Of a stretch of DNA of 64,000 bases, positions 33,059 to 41,539 are shown piece after piece (position 1 is the stretch's first letter; each line of letters opens with the position of its first letter). The notes below the pieces were generated by a model that was given only the letters and a program-made list of their open reading frames with translations, searched no databases and had not been told where the DNA came from. The DNA comes from CAYPUT01 sp046541715 (lineage in GTDB: Bacteria > Spirochaetota > Spirochaetia > DSM-27196 > PWMO01). A program made the translations under genes and the position numbers. Location: contig JBKHCS010000003.1 of the NCBI GenBank assembly GCA_046541715.1, forward strand, positions 1 through 64,000, given 5' to 3'.

Positions 33059-34026
33059 CGGTTCAGGCCCGGCAAATGCAAGAGGGGATCCCGCGGTATC
33101 CCGTCCAGTCGAACTTCAAAGTGAAGATGAGAACCGGTCGAAAGACCGGTGTTCCCTACGGCGCCAATGATACTACCCGATGAGACCTTATCATTCAACC
33201 GTACATCGACGTGGTCGAGATGCCCGTAGAAGGTGTGGTAGTCGCCGTCGTGAGCCAGGAGGACATAGTTGCCCATAATCGGGTCTACGCCGATCGCCTC
33301 GACCACACCGGCCCGGGCTGCGAGAACGTCGGTTCCGATCGGAGCGGCAAAGTCGACCCCCGCATGGACCGTCATAAGCCCTGTAAAGGGACTCCGCCGG
33401 GGACCGAAGTGGGACGAGATGCGAACGTTCTGCACCGGCCGTCGAAACAGAATCCCCAGAAAAGAAAGACGTTCGACCCGGTCGAAATCTGCCCCCGGAT
33501 GGAAGTCGTAGCTGACCGTCCTGTCCCGCCGGTGTACCCGCACCTCCAGCGAGGCCGGGTCCCCCTCGGATCGCAGCTCTCTCATCAGCCGCTCGAGGTC
33601 CGTCTCCGGCTCCCGGGGCACGAAGATTCCGGGAATACTCGGAATCAACAGCTCGTCTACCGTTGGGGAAAGCTCCGCCGAGGGAAGGCGGTTCAGACTT
33701 GCCAAGGCGCCGTAGGATATCGAGAAACGGGAGGCTACCTGAATGAGGCTTTCCTCCGGCTGGGGCCGGTAGCTGTATATGACCAAGGGCGGCAGCGGGT
33801 CGCCGGATCTCTCCGCCGCGTAGTAGCGCCGGAGAGACTCCTGGTGCTGCTGAAAAAGCACATCCTGAGGCGACGTCCTCCCGATGAGCGGATAGTCTGC
33901 CTGGGCTTGCACCGAAACAAGCGTCAAGACAACAAGGAAAAAGACGTTCCGGATTCTTCGCTGTTCATGCCTGGTTACCCGGTTTCCGGCTCGACCGACC
34001 TGAAACGCGGCGACCGAAGGACGCAC
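33055..34026 (-). CDS. LysM-containing M23 metallopeptidase (murein endopeptidase)
   Basis: An exported zinc peptidase acting on peptidoglycan. A hydrophobic signal (FFLVVLTLVSVQAQA) is followed by a LysM-like region (about 95-140: SYRPQPEESLIQVASRFSISYGALASLNRLP) and a complete M23/LytM domain: the HxxxD in HAGVDFAAPIG, the HxH in GSHLHFEVRLDG, and SSHFGPRRSP before them. The start is uncertain. The GTG at 34026 gives a long basic N-region overlapping the previous gene, while a non-standard ATC closer to the signal would give an ideal signal peptide. A missing canonical start makes this entry less exact at its 5' end. Confidence 0.88.
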   Translation of the reverse strand: MRPSVAAFQVGRAGNRVTRHEQRRIRNVFFLVVLTLVSVQAQADYPLIGRTSPQDVLFQQHQESLRRYYAAERSGDPLPPLVIYSYRPQPEESLIQVASRFSISYGALASLNRLPSAELSPTVDELLIPSIPGIFVPREPETDLERLMRELRSEGDPASLEVRVHRRDRTVSYDFHPGADFDRVERLSFLGILFRRPVQNVRISSHFGPRRSPFTGLMTVHAGVDFAAPIGTDVLAARAGVVEAIGVDPIMGNYVLLAHDGDYHTFYGHLDHVDVRLNDKVSSGSIIGAVGNTGLSTGSHLHFEVRLDGIPRDPLLHLPGLNR

Positions 34027-34411
34027 CGAGCCAAACCAGGTAGAGCAGTCCCAGAACCACAGCGCCCCAAATATGCCCCTCCCAAACCAGAACCGCAAAG
34101 GCGTATACTCCTCCCAGGCCGACGGCACCAACGCCGGTCTTTCTTAGTATCGGCAAAAGTGACCGAAGGGTTTGCCCCCGGAGTCGCCTCAGGAGCCCGA
34201 GAACAACAAGCCCAAGAACAAGCAGTCCGACGAGGACGTTGTAGGTCCCGGTAGCCCGAGAGGCGAGAAGCCACAAGGGCAAAACGATGATGCCCCCGAG
34301 GGCTGCGGCGCACAGTACCCCGAGAAAGAGAGCCCCGACGACCCGACCGAGGCCCAACCAACCCGAGACTACCCGTTGCGAGAAGTCGGAAAGTCCTCTA
34401 TATGTCTTCAA
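33965..34411 (-). CDS. Small multi-pass membrane protein
   Basis: A 148-residue protein with about four hydrophobic helices (residues 24-50, 58-74, 93-110 and 113-130) separated by basic loops (RRLRGQTLRSLLPILRKTG). No family is recognised. Its start overlaps the TPR lipoprotein by 14 nt and its end overlaps the M23 gene, so it is translated as part of the operon. A role in envelope transport or assembly is suggested only by context. Confidence 0.7.
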   Translation of the reverse strand: MKTYRGLSDFSQRVVSGWLGLGRVVGALFLGVLCAAALGGIIVLPLWLLASRATGTYNVLVGLLVLGLVVLGLLRRLRGQTLRSLLPILRKTGVGAVGLGGVYAFAVLVWEGHIWGAVVLGLLYLVWLGASFGRRVSGRSSRKPGNQA

Positions 34412-35327
34412 GCCGTTCCCGTTGCCGTCGATACTCCTCGGCCTGTTCTTCCTCCCCGGCCCGGCGAGAAAGTGCCTCCAACGTCTCGAGTGTCTCTGCG
34501 GTTTCCCTGACCATGTTCAGGGCCACGTAGACCTCGAGTGCCCGCCGCGTGTAATCGAGGGCCGCCGGATACTCCTCCATTCCGGCGTGGATCGCCCCGA
34601 GGGCTCGCAAATCCTTCGCGATGCCGAGGGAGTTCTCCATCTGCTTATCGAGCTCCAGGGCCCTCCGGGCGTAGTCGGCCGCTTCGGGATAATCCCCCTG
34701 CCGGGACCTCAGGGAGGCCAGCATGTACCAATTGGCCGCAGCCTCCGCCTTGCGCGTTTCCGCTTCGTTGAGGGAGAGAGCCTGCCGGAAGGAGACCTCG
34801 GCCGCCTCGAGGCTATTCTGCCGCAGAAGGGCAACCCCCAGATTATGCCGGATAATCGCTTCCTGGGCCCGGCCCTCAGGAGAGACATAGTCTAGGGCAG
34901 CTTCGAAGGATTCTACGGCCTCCGCGGGCTCCCCCCGCCGGAGGGCGAGCTCCCCGGCGTTGTTGTAGCTCAACGCCAATAGGGCCGGGTCCTCGAGCTT
35001 ATCGGCAATGGCGATGGCGTCGTCAAAGTTACGCTCCGCCGCATCGAGGTGCCCCGCCGCGAGATAGACGCTCCCTAGGGAGTTGAGACTACGGCAAATC
35101 CCCACCTCGTTGTCCACGGCACGGTGCTCGTTGAGAGCGAGTTGGAAGAAGTAGAGAGCTCGTGGGTACTGCCCCTGGGCGAAGTACGCGTTCCCGAAGT
35201 CGGCGAAAGAGGCCCCCTGGTTCTGCCTGTCGAAAACCTCTTCCGGTTGGTCCGGGGCGCTCGAACACCCGAGAAGCAGAAGCATAATGCCGAAGGCTGC
35301 CGCCGGGAATCGAGCCGTTCTTCTCAA
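34398..35327 (-). CDS. TPR-repeat lipoprotein
   Basis: A 309-residue lipoprotein. The signal peptide ends in the lipobox LLLLGC, with Cys21 as the acylated residue, followed by SSAPDQPEE. About six tetratricopeptide repeats fill 35-300, for example FADFGNAYFAQGQYPRALYFF, SYNNAGELALRRGEPAEAVE and HNLGVALLRQNSLEAAEVSF. It overlaps the MlaD gene by 4 nt. The context suggests a periplasmic scaffold for the lipid-transport or cell-wall proteins of this operon. Confidence 0.85.
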   Translation of the reverse strand: MRRTARFPAAAFGIMLLLLGCSSAPDQPEEVFDRQNQGASFADFGNAYFAQGQYPRALYFFQLALNEHRAVDNEVGICRSLNSLGSVYLAAGHLDAAERNFDDAIAIADKLEDPALLALSYNNAGELALRRGEPAEAVESFEAALDYVSPEGRAQEAIIRHNLGVALLRQNSLEAAEVSFRQALSLNEAETRKAEAAANWYMLASLRSRQGDYPEAADYARRALELDKQMENSLGIAKDLRALGAIHAGMEEYPAALDYTRRALEVYVALNMVRETAETLETLEALSRRAGEEEQAEEYRRQRERLEDI

Positions 35328-36346
35328 AACTCTGCGTCCCTGTAGCTCTGGAAGGTGCTAGGCTGCTCGATCGTCGCGGGGATACCTCCCCGGAGAAGCG
35401 GATTGTTTCGGAGACCGACGAGCACCTCCTGCCCGGTTGAGATAGCCTGGCGCCCCTCCTCGAGGAGCCCGGCCAGTTGAGGCGTCGAGTCGTTGAAGAA
35501 CTCGGTGATTTCCTGCACCTCGCCGACCGTCTGATTCAACCCGGTCAGTATGCCCTCGATTTGATCGTAGAGAGCGTTGTTGTCGTCCAGAAGCGTTTCG
35601 AGGGAACCGTCCGCTCCGAGGAGCAGGGGAACCATCCCCCGGGGATCCCGAAGTTCCGTGGTGGTCGTGGCTATGTTGTCGCTGATGGTTTCCGAATTGT
35701 CGAGGATGATGTTGATGCTTTCGAGGGCCTCGTCGGTCTGCAGGAGTATGCTCCCGACGGGACCGACGCCGGTCCCGGCGAAGGCCTCGGACATCTGGTT
35801 CATCACCTCGTCGAGGGAGATCAGAACGCGGTTGACGTTACCCAGAACCGGCTCGACCTGGGCGAGAATAGCCGCGATCTGGTCGTCCTGCCGTGGAACG
35901 ATTACCAGGTTCTCTTGGATCAGAGCCCTGGCTTCCTTGGTGTCCCAGGAAGGAATGGTCGTTCCTTCCGGTGGAGGCTCGCTCTGTGACCGTCCCTGAT
36001 GAAAAATCAACCCGCCCCCGAGACCCAGGGGATTCGACACCAGCTGAAGAATCGAATGCTCGTAAACCTTGTCGATGTAGTTGTCTTGGATATAGAAACG
36101 GACGTCCACCAGGTTTTCGTCGTTCAACGTTATCTCGGTTATCTTACCGATCTCGAAGCCCTTGAACTGAATCGGCATCCCGACATCGAGACCGTTCGCC
36201 GAGGGAAAGGTAGTCTGGTAAAAGTAGTTCTTTGCGAACCATCGCTGGTTGGCCCCGATGGAAATCAGGATAACCACGAGAAAACCGATAGCGGCAAGGA
36301 TGAAAGCGCCGACCACCTGATTCGCAAAACGGATTCGAAACTTCAT
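35324..36346 (-). CDS. mlaD: MlaD-family MCE substrate-binding protein
   Basis: A 340-residue membrane-anchored MCE protein. One N-terminal membrane helix (12-32) is followed by the MCE domain (about 40-120: YQTTFPSANGLDVGMPIQFKGFEIGKI) and a long helical tail (150-330) that could form a tunnel or needle as in longer MCE proteins. It binds phospholipid passing between the membranes. With the ATPase and permease it forms the core of an Mla-type ABC system. No MlaB (STAS) or MlaC gene is found in this operon. Confidence 0.9.
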   Translation of the reverse strand: MKFRIRFANQVVGAFILAAIGFLVVILISIGANQRWFAKNYFYQTTFPSANGLDVGMPIQFKGFEIGKITEITLNDENLVDVRFYIQDNYIDKVYEHSILQLVSNPLGLGGGLIFHQGRSQSEPPPEGTTIPSWDTKEARALIQENLVIVPRQDDQIAAILAQVEPVLGNVNRVLISLDEVMNQMSEAFAGTGVGPVGSILLQTDEALESINIILDNSETISDNIATTTTELRDPRGMVPLLLGADGSLETLLDDNNALYDQIEGILTGLNQTVGEVQEITEFFNDSTPQLAGLLEEGRQAISTGQEVLVGLRNNPLLRGGIPATIEQPSTFQSYRDAEF

Positions 36347-36389
36347 CCGGGGGCCACTCTAGTCCGAAACTCCGTTATTCGTCAATTAA

Positions 36390-37226
36390 TCAATCTATCG
36401 AGTCCCCGGAAATCGAGTCTCCGGGGGCGTCGGCGTCGAGGAGCGAAAGGATGTCCCCGTCGTAGGTCGCCGCTTGGCTCAACACATCGGTAAGAATGTT
36501 CGAGACCTCTCGATCGTTGGATCGGACGACCTCGTCGAATCGATCGAAAGCGAGGACACGCCCATCCTTCAAGATCAAAAGATAATCCGCCAATTGGGAT
36601 GCGAGTTGGGGACTGTGGCTTGCCGAAACGATGGTTCGCCCCCGGCTCTTGAGCTCTCGGATGGAGGCGGTAATTCTCTGTCCCGCCTGATAATCCACAC
36701 TCGAGAGCGGCTCGTCGAGAAACAGCACCTCGGGCTCGAGCATCAGGGCCCGGAGGTAGGAGACGATCTTCCGCTCTCCCGAGGAAAGGTCCGAAGGCCG
36801 GGAGTTCTGAGCAGCAGCCATTCCGTACGGTTCGAGCAGGTTGTAGATGCGCCGCCGGAGGTGGACGTCCTTGATGCTCGGGTCGTGGTAGCGGATCGGA
36901 AGGGAGAGGTTCTGATAAACGGTCATGTTTTGCCAGAGGGCAGCGTCTTGGAAAGAAAACCCCGTTCTCCGGCGGGCCTCGACCTCCTCCCGGTGCGACA
37001 GGCCGATCAACGGCCGGCCGAACTGTTCCACGGTTCCCCGGGTCGGAGGGATCAGACCACAGGCAACTTTAAGCAGGACGCTCTTCCCCGACCCGGAGCG
37101 TCCCATCACCAGGGTGAAGCTCCCTCCGGGAAACGATAGTGAGATGCCGTCGAGGACCGTCTCCTCTTTGTTCTCGAGGAAGACGTCCTTCAAAACAATG
37201 GGGTCGGACATTACAGGGTCAGACAT
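36390..37226 (-). CDS. mlaF: MlaF-type ABC ATPase
   Basis: A 278-residue ATPase. Walker A is GRSGSGKSVLLK near 42-53, the Q-loop is in FSFQDAALWQNMTVYQNL, the signature is LSSGERKIVSYLRA (SSGER in place of SGGQ), Walker B is EVLFLDEPLSSVD, and the H-loop is SASHSPQLA. The Ser/Asp-rich C-tail (GDSISGDSID) is unusual and may be a docking tail. The first ATG overlaps the permease gene by 8 nt; a second ATG lies five codons later. The 43-nt gap to mlaD is the largest inside the operon. Confidence 0.9.
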   Translation of the reverse strand: MSDPVMSDPIVLKDVFLENKEETVLDGISLSFPGGSFTLVMGRSGSGKSVLLKVACGLIPPTRGTVEQFGRPLIGLSHREEVEARRRTGFSFQDAALWQNMTVYQNLSLPIRYHDPSIKDVHLRRRIYNLLEPYGMAAAQNSRPSDLSSGERKIVSYLRALMLEPEVLFLDEPLSSVDYQAGQRITASIRELKSRGRTIVSASHSPQLASQLADYLLILKDGRVLAFDRFDEVVRSNDREVSNILTDVLSQAATYDGDILSLLDADAPGDSISGDSID

Positions 37227-38028
37227 AGTAGACCAGCGTCAGAACCGCATTCGCGACAATCAACAGCGTGAATCCCTGGCCGACCGACTTTATCGCCATT
37301 TGGGGGACCTCGGTGTAGGAGCGCTCTACTTTGAAGCCGTAATAGGTCGCGACCGTCGAGATAATCGCTCCGAAGACGAGGCTCTTGATGAGAGACGAGA
37401 CCACGTCGACGACGGCAATGGTGCTCAAGAGGTTCGAGAAGTATTCGGCGAAGCCGATTGACCGAACGAATTGAGTCACAATATAGCTTCCGAGAAGGCC
37501 GAAGATGTTGAAATAGAGGTTCAGGACCACCATGGAGATGGTGACGCCCAAGAACCGCGGAACGACGAGGTACGAGATAGGATCGATCCCGGCGGAGACG
37601 TACGCCTCGATCTCGTGACTCGTCACCATGTTTCCGAGCTCCGTTGCAATCGCCGTTCCCGATCGTGCGGCGATGATAAACGCCGTAAGAATCGGGCCGA
37701 GCTCTCGGGTGATTACCGTTATCAGGATGCTGTAGATAAGGCGGCCCTGTCCGAACTGGGGAAGAAGGCTCAAGCCCTGGACGATTATGACGGCACCGAG
37801 GGCTACCGAGAGAACCGCGACGACGCTCAACGCCTCGACGCCGGTAAAAAGAATCTGCATCGTGAGGACCCGGTTCCCGAGGGGGCTCTTTCGGATAGAG
37901 CGGAACGTCTCCACAATTACTCGGAAGAAGAATCCGATCGCGTAGAGCCCCTCGCGGAAACGGGCAATCCACCGGGCTCCGAGACGTTCGACAAAACCAG
38001 GCCGTTCCGCCGCGTGACGATCGGTCAA
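37219..38028 (-). CDS. mlaE: MlaE-type ABC permease
   Basis: A 269-residue inner-membrane permease of the MlaE family. About five membrane helices are present, with the conserved GAVIIVQGLSLLPQFG, ITRELGPILTAFIIAARSGTAIATELGNM and the conserved segment EIEAYVSAGIDPISYLVVPR. The start is a TTG at 38028 whose last bases overlap the stop of the PHP gene, with TGGAGC nine nt upstream. The longer frame would run through the PHP gene and is rejected. It moves phospholipid with MlaF and MlaD. Confidence 0.92.
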   Translation of the reverse strand: MTDRHAAERPGFVERLGARWIARFREGLYAIGFFFRVIVETFRSIRKSPLGNRVLTMQILFTGVEALSVVAVLSVALGAVIIVQGLSLLPQFGQGRLIYSILITVITRELGPILTAFIIAARSGTAIATELGNMVTSHEIEAYVSAGIDPISYLVVPRFLGVTISMVVLNLYFNIFGLLGSYIVTQFVRSIGFAEYFSNLLSTIAVVDVVSSLIKSLVFGAIISTVATYYGFKVERSYTEVPQMAIKSVGQGFTLLIVANAVLTLVYYV

Positions 38029-38861
38029 TTCAGATGCTCCAGGAACGGCGCCGCGAACCGGTCCTCGATTATGCGGCCTCCGGCAGTACGCCCGAGGGCC
38101 CGGTCCGTCCGATACGGTCCGTGATAGTCCGACCCGGCGGTGGCAATGAGTCCGTGCTTTGCGGCCAACCGCTCGAGTCGGAGGCACTCCTGCCACTTGG
38201 CGTTTGAGTGGTACGCCTCGACCCCGTCGAGGCCATACTCCTTCCACTCCGACAGGGCCTCGTCAAAATCGGAAAGCGAAAGGCCGAGGGTCATCGGATG
38301 GGCCACTACCGCCTTCCCCCCGACCGAGTGGATCAGCGCCGTCGCCTCTTCTACCGGCAGACTCGGTTTCGGTTCGTAGGCCTGCTTACCGTCCCCTAGG
38401 TAGCGGTAGAAGGCCTCCCGGATGTCTTTGACCGCCCCAATCGATACCAGGTACCGGGCGAAGTGGGGCCTCCCGACGACCGTGCCTCCGGCTTCCCGGG
38501 AGATATCGTCGTAATCGGCGGGAATGCCGATGTGCCGGAGCTTGTCGACCATCCGAAGGTTCCGTTGGGTTCGTTTTTCCCGCAGCTTCCCGAGGGAGGC
38601 GGAGAAGTCGTGCCCGACATCGGTTAGTCCGAGGCCGAGCATGTGGAATATTCCCGGGCGGAAGGCAATCTCGAGCTCTATTCCGGGAATCAGGGTTACG
38701 CCCCCGCGGTTCGCTTCTTCGACTGCCTCCGGGACGCCCTCTATGGTATCGTGATCCGTCAGGGCCAGGACTCGAATCGATAGCCGTCGCGCTTCGCGGA
38801 CGAGCTCCGTCGGCGTCAGCGTTCCGTCGGAACAGGTAGAATGGGCATGTAAATCAACCAC
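38025..38861 (-). CDS. PHP-domain 3'-5' exoribonuclease/phosphoesterase (RNase AM-like)
   Basis: A 278-residue PHP protein similar to E. coli YciV (RNase AM). Metal-binding motifs are complete: DLHAHSTCSDG (3-13), LTDHDT, GIELE, VGRPHFA, AHPMT and GSDYHG near 243-248. The family removes nucleotides from the 5' or 3' end of short RNA or hydrolyses pAp-like nucleotides. The GTG start at 38861 lacks a clear ribosome binding site. It is the first gene of an operon otherwise devoted to the envelope. TTGACC occurs upstream on the minus strand, but its -10 is poor. Confidence 0.87.
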   Translation of the reverse strand: MVDLHAHSTCSDGTLTPTELVREARRLSIRVLALTDHDTIEGVPEAVEEANRGGVTLIPGIELEIAFRPGIFHMLGLGLTDVGHDFSASLGKLREKRTQRNLRMVDKLRHIGIPADYDDISREAGGTVVGRPHFARYLVSIGAVKDIREAFYRYLGDGKQAYEPKPSLPVEEATALIHSVGGKAVVAHPMTLGLSLSDFDEALSEWKEYGLDGVEAYHSNAKWQECLRLERLAAKHGLIATAGSDYHGPYRTDRALGRTAGGRIIEDRFAAPFLEHLN

Positions 38862-38969
38862 CGCGTGTGATCTTCCGGCTTTTTTTAGCCGATGGTCAAT
38901 ACTGATGCCAATTCGCCTTGCTTGAACTAATGGTCTGAGTCGTTTTAGAGTTTACGTTGGAGGCAATGA

Positions 38970-39992
38970 GTGCCACGGCCAATGCAGTACAAGGCCAACT
39001 CGGTTATCTACTTCAAAGGAGATGCCGGGGACAAGATCTTCATTCTCAAATCCGGTCGGGTCAGCCTGACGTCCAACGATATTGAGACGGGTCAGGAGAT
39101 CCACGATTACATCCAGACCGGGGAGTTCTTCGGGGTAAAGTCGGCTATGGGGCGCTATCCCCGGGAGGAGAATGCTGTCGTCCTGTCGGATGCGCACGTC
39201 ATTATGTTCACGGTCCCCGAGTTCGAGGCTGTCGTCGCTCAGAATACCCGGGTTATTATGAAGATGCTCAAGGTGTTCTCCAACCAACTTCGGCGGCTCC
39301 ACGCCAAGGTTCGGAGCCTCCTTTCCCAGGACGAGCAGGTCGATCCCGAGGAGGGGCTCTTCCGGAACGGGGAGTACTTCATGAAACGGAAGCAGTACTC
39401 TCACGCCCTCTACGCCTTCAACAAGTACCTTACCTACTACCCCTCCGGTCGGTTTCACGTGGATGCGAACAAGCTCGCTCAGACTGCCGAAGATTACGCC
39501 CAGCGCTACGGCCACGGAAAAGGACCCGCCGCACCGGGTCTCGATTCCGGCGGCGGGATCGGGGCCGGAAGCTCCGGCGGCGCCGGCGCCGGCAAGCCGA
39601 AGCTGACCGACGCTGCCAAGCGCTACTACGAGGCGGTGAGCCTCTTCTCGCAACAGCGGTATAACGAGGCGCTCCGAGAATTCAAGGAGATCGTCAAGGA
39701 ATCAGACGACGAGGAGTACCATGTTAAGTCGCTCTTCGAGATCGGCCGGTGTCTCTACAGCATGACGCAGTACGACGCGGCGATAAAGCATTTTACCGGG
39801 GTGATTCAACGGTATCCCAAGTTGCCGGATCTCAAGGACGCCCTCTACTACGTGGGGCAGTGCTATCAGGCAAAGGGGGACAATACCCGGGCCGAAAGCT
39901 TCTACCGGAAGATTCTCTCCATGCCCCAGGTGGAAGAGGGACTCAAGCGAAAGGTTAACAAGGCCATCAGGACGCTGGAGGCGGCGAGTTAG
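38970..39992 (+). CDS. Cyclic-nucleotide-binding domain protein with TPR C-terminus
   Basis: A 340-residue fusion. Residues 5-115 form a cNMP-binding beta-roll (YFKGDAGDKIFILKSGRVSL, GEFFGVKSAMG, and the phosphate-cassette arginine region YPREENAVV). There is no helix-turn-helix. A Gly/Ala-rich linker (190-207) leads to YbgF-like TPRs (210-335: AKRYYEAVSLFSQQRYNEALREF, RCLYSMTQYDAAIKHF). GGAGG six nt upstream supports the GTG start. A candidate promoter TTGAAC-N16-TTTAGA lies at 38922-38949. It is coupled to the Crp-like gene by a 1-nt overlap and probably senses cAMP or c-di-GMP. Confidence 0.82.
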   Translation: MPRPMQYKANSVIYFKGDAGDKIFILKSGRVSLTSNDIETGQEIHDYIQTGEFFGVKSAMGRYPREENAVVLSDAHVIMFTVPEFEAVVAQNTRVIMKMLKVFSNQLRRLHAKVRSLLSQDEQVDPEEGLFRNGEYFMKRKQYSHALYAFNKYLTYYPSGRFHVDANKLAQTAEDYAQRYGHGKGPAAPGLDSGGGIGAGSSGGAGAGKPKLTDAAKRYYEAVSLFSQQRYNEALREFKEIVKESDDEEYHVKSLFEIGRCLYSMTQYDAAIKHFTGVIQRYPKLPDLKDALYYVGQCYQAKGDNTRAESFYRKILSMPQVEEGLKRKVNKAIRTLEAAS

Positions 39993-40630
39993 TGGAGCCG
40001 AACCTTCAGGCCTTCGAGCGCTTTGCGGTCAACTTTCCTAAAGGCGACTTAATCTTCTGCGAGTACGAGCCCGGGGATTCTTTCTACCTTATTCAGGAGG
40101 GGAGGGTACAGATCTCCCGCATCATGGGGGACATCGAGAAGACCATCGATATTCTCCACCCCGGCGAAATCTTCGGCGAGATGGCGATTCTCGAAGAGGC
40201 TCCTCGCTCGGCGAACGCCATAGCCCTTGACCCCGTAAAGGCGCTGGAGTTCAACCGCGAAAACTTCGAGATCCTGATGCGGGGAAACCCGCAGATAGCT
40301 CTTAAGCTCCTTCGCCTCTTTACCAAGCGAATCTACGACCAGCGCCGCCGGTTTATGATTCTTACTCTCGACGATACCCAGGCAAAGGTCGCAGACGTTT
40401 TTCTAATGCTGAACGAGCTCAAGCCGGAGCCGGAAGAGGATACCGGGGAGCGGGAGTTTCACACTACCGTGGAGGACATCGCCCACTGGGCCGGAATCTC
40501 GCCGGAGCAGAGCCGCAGTGTCTTGAGCCATTTCAACTCCCAACGGCGCATCGAGATCTCAAACGACAAGATCGTTGTAAAGAACATTAACGACTTCGCC
40601 CGGTTCGTGAGTAGCCGAAGGAAGACCTAA
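39992..40630 (+). CDS. Crp/Fnr-family transcription regulator
   Basis: A 212-residue Crp-like protein. The cNMP-binding domain (10-125) has FCEYEPGDSFYLIQEGRVQIS, GEIFGEMAILEEAPRSANAIA (the cyclic-nucleotide pocket Glu and Arg are in place) and a long dimer helix. The C-terminal winged helix has the recognition region DIAHWAGISPEQSRSVLSHFNSQ. There is no cysteine cluster, so it is not an Fnr oxygen sensor. The GTG start overlaps the stop of the preceding cNMP/TPR gene, so two cyclic-nucleotide receptors are made together. Confidence 0.87.
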   Translation: MEPNLQAFERFAVNFPKGDLIFCEYEPGDSFYLIQEGRVQISRIMGDIEKTIDILHPGEIFGEMAILEEAPRSANAIALDPVKALEFNRENFEILMRGNPQIALKLLRLFTKRIYDQRRRFMILTLDDTQAKVADVFLMLNELKPEPEEDTGEREFHTTVEDIAHWAGISPEQSRSVLSHFNSQRRIEISNDKIVVKNINDFARFVSSRRKT

Positions 40631-40648
40631 GGGCGACACCCTTCGACG

Positions 40649-40705
40649 CCGCCGGCCGGGTCGTCGACTACGAGCCCGGCGGCCGGCGGAGCCGTTAAAG
40701 CTCCG
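40649..40705. terminator. GC-rich hairpins between convergent genes
   Basis: A long imperfect stem (40649-40664 with 40670-40689, one small bulge) and a perfect 6-bp stem CGGAGC/GCTCCG (40687-40692 with 40700-40705) fill the gap between the Crp-like gene and arsM. The two share three bases. T-tracts are poor, so termination on both strands is plausible but not certain. Confidence 0.5.
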
Positions 40706-40710
40706 GTTAT

Positions 40711-41499
40711 CTAGAGTGGCTTCCGGCCGCGAATGATCGCCGAGTAAACCGGCGGAGCCCCTGCGCTTCCAGCGGCGTCTGTTTCAAAGCCGGTTGCGTC
40801 GCCGTTCCACCCCTGGTTGGCCGCCGGAGACTTTGATTCAACGGCGGCCTCTTCGAAACCGACTGCCCGTAAACCTTTCAAGAGTCGATCTGCGGTTTCC
40901 GCGCCGGTGATGCACTCGCTGTAACGCCTGGCATCGGCGCGCTCCGGTTCGGAGAAGGGGCGGAGTGCGACGAGGTCCGAAATGGCCAGGCGTCCGCCGG
41001 GTTTCAGGACGCGAAAGACCTCTCCGAAGACCCGGTCTTTCTCCGGCGAGAGATTGACCACGCAGTTGGAGATGATTACGTCCACACTCGCGTCTTCCAG
41101 AGGAATCTCTTCTATCAACCCTTTCCGGAACTCTACGTTGTCGAAACCGGCCCTGGCTGCGTTTTCCCGGGCCCGTTCGAGCATCTCGTCGGTCATATCT
41201 ACACCGATTACCCGGCCTTCGGGGCCGACCCGCCGGGCCGCCAAGAAACAGTCGATTCCGGCGCCGCTCCCCAGATCCAGGACGACCTCTCCCGGTTGTA
41301 GCTCCGCCACTAGGGTCGGGTTTCCGCATCCGAGACCCAGGTCTGCGCCCCCGGGGACTAATGCCAATTCTTCGAAGGTGTAGCCGCCCCCGCAACAGTC
41401 GGACGATGCCTCTTCAGGCTTGCAGCAGGCGGCCGCGGATTTGGCTTTGGCCGCATAGTGCTCTCGGACGGTATCCCGGATCACGCTGCTCTGATTCAT
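40711..41499 (-). CDS. arsM: Arsenite S-adenosylmethionine methyltransferase
   Basis: A 262-residue class I methyltransferase. The SAM site is VLDLGSGAGIDCFLAARRVG (near 73-92). The arsM-type signature IISNCVVNLSPEKDRVF and the YSECITGAE cysteine are present, as are the N-terminal cysteine pairs CC (25-26) and CC (35-36). It methylates As(III) to less retained or volatile species. It is last in the arsR-arsC, arsC, arsM cluster. The C-terminal 50 residues vary from the family. A strong GAGGAGG-like site lies upstream. Confidence 0.92.
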   Translation of the reverse strand: MNQSSVIRDTVREHYAAKAKSAAACCKPEEASSDCCGGGYTFEELALVPGGADLGLGCGNPTLVAELQPGEVVLDLGSGAGIDCFLAARRVGPEGRVIGVDMTDEMLERARENAARAGFDNVEFRKGLIEEIPLEDASVDVIISNCVVNLSPEKDRVFGEVFRVLKPGGRLAISDLVALRPFSEPERADARRYSECITGAETADRLLKGLRAVGFEEAAVESKSPAANQGWNGDATGFETDAAGSAGAPPVYSAIIRGRKPL

Positions 41500-41539
41500 G
41501 TGGTTCCTCCTCGTTCGCCTTTATCGTCCGGTCTTTGTC

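Noticed and set aside
38026..38247. N-terminal extension of the MlaE frame by 73 residues
   Set aside because: It runs through the PHP gene on the same strand, is Arg/Pro-rich without family similarity, and a TTG with a good ribosome binding site exists at 38028.
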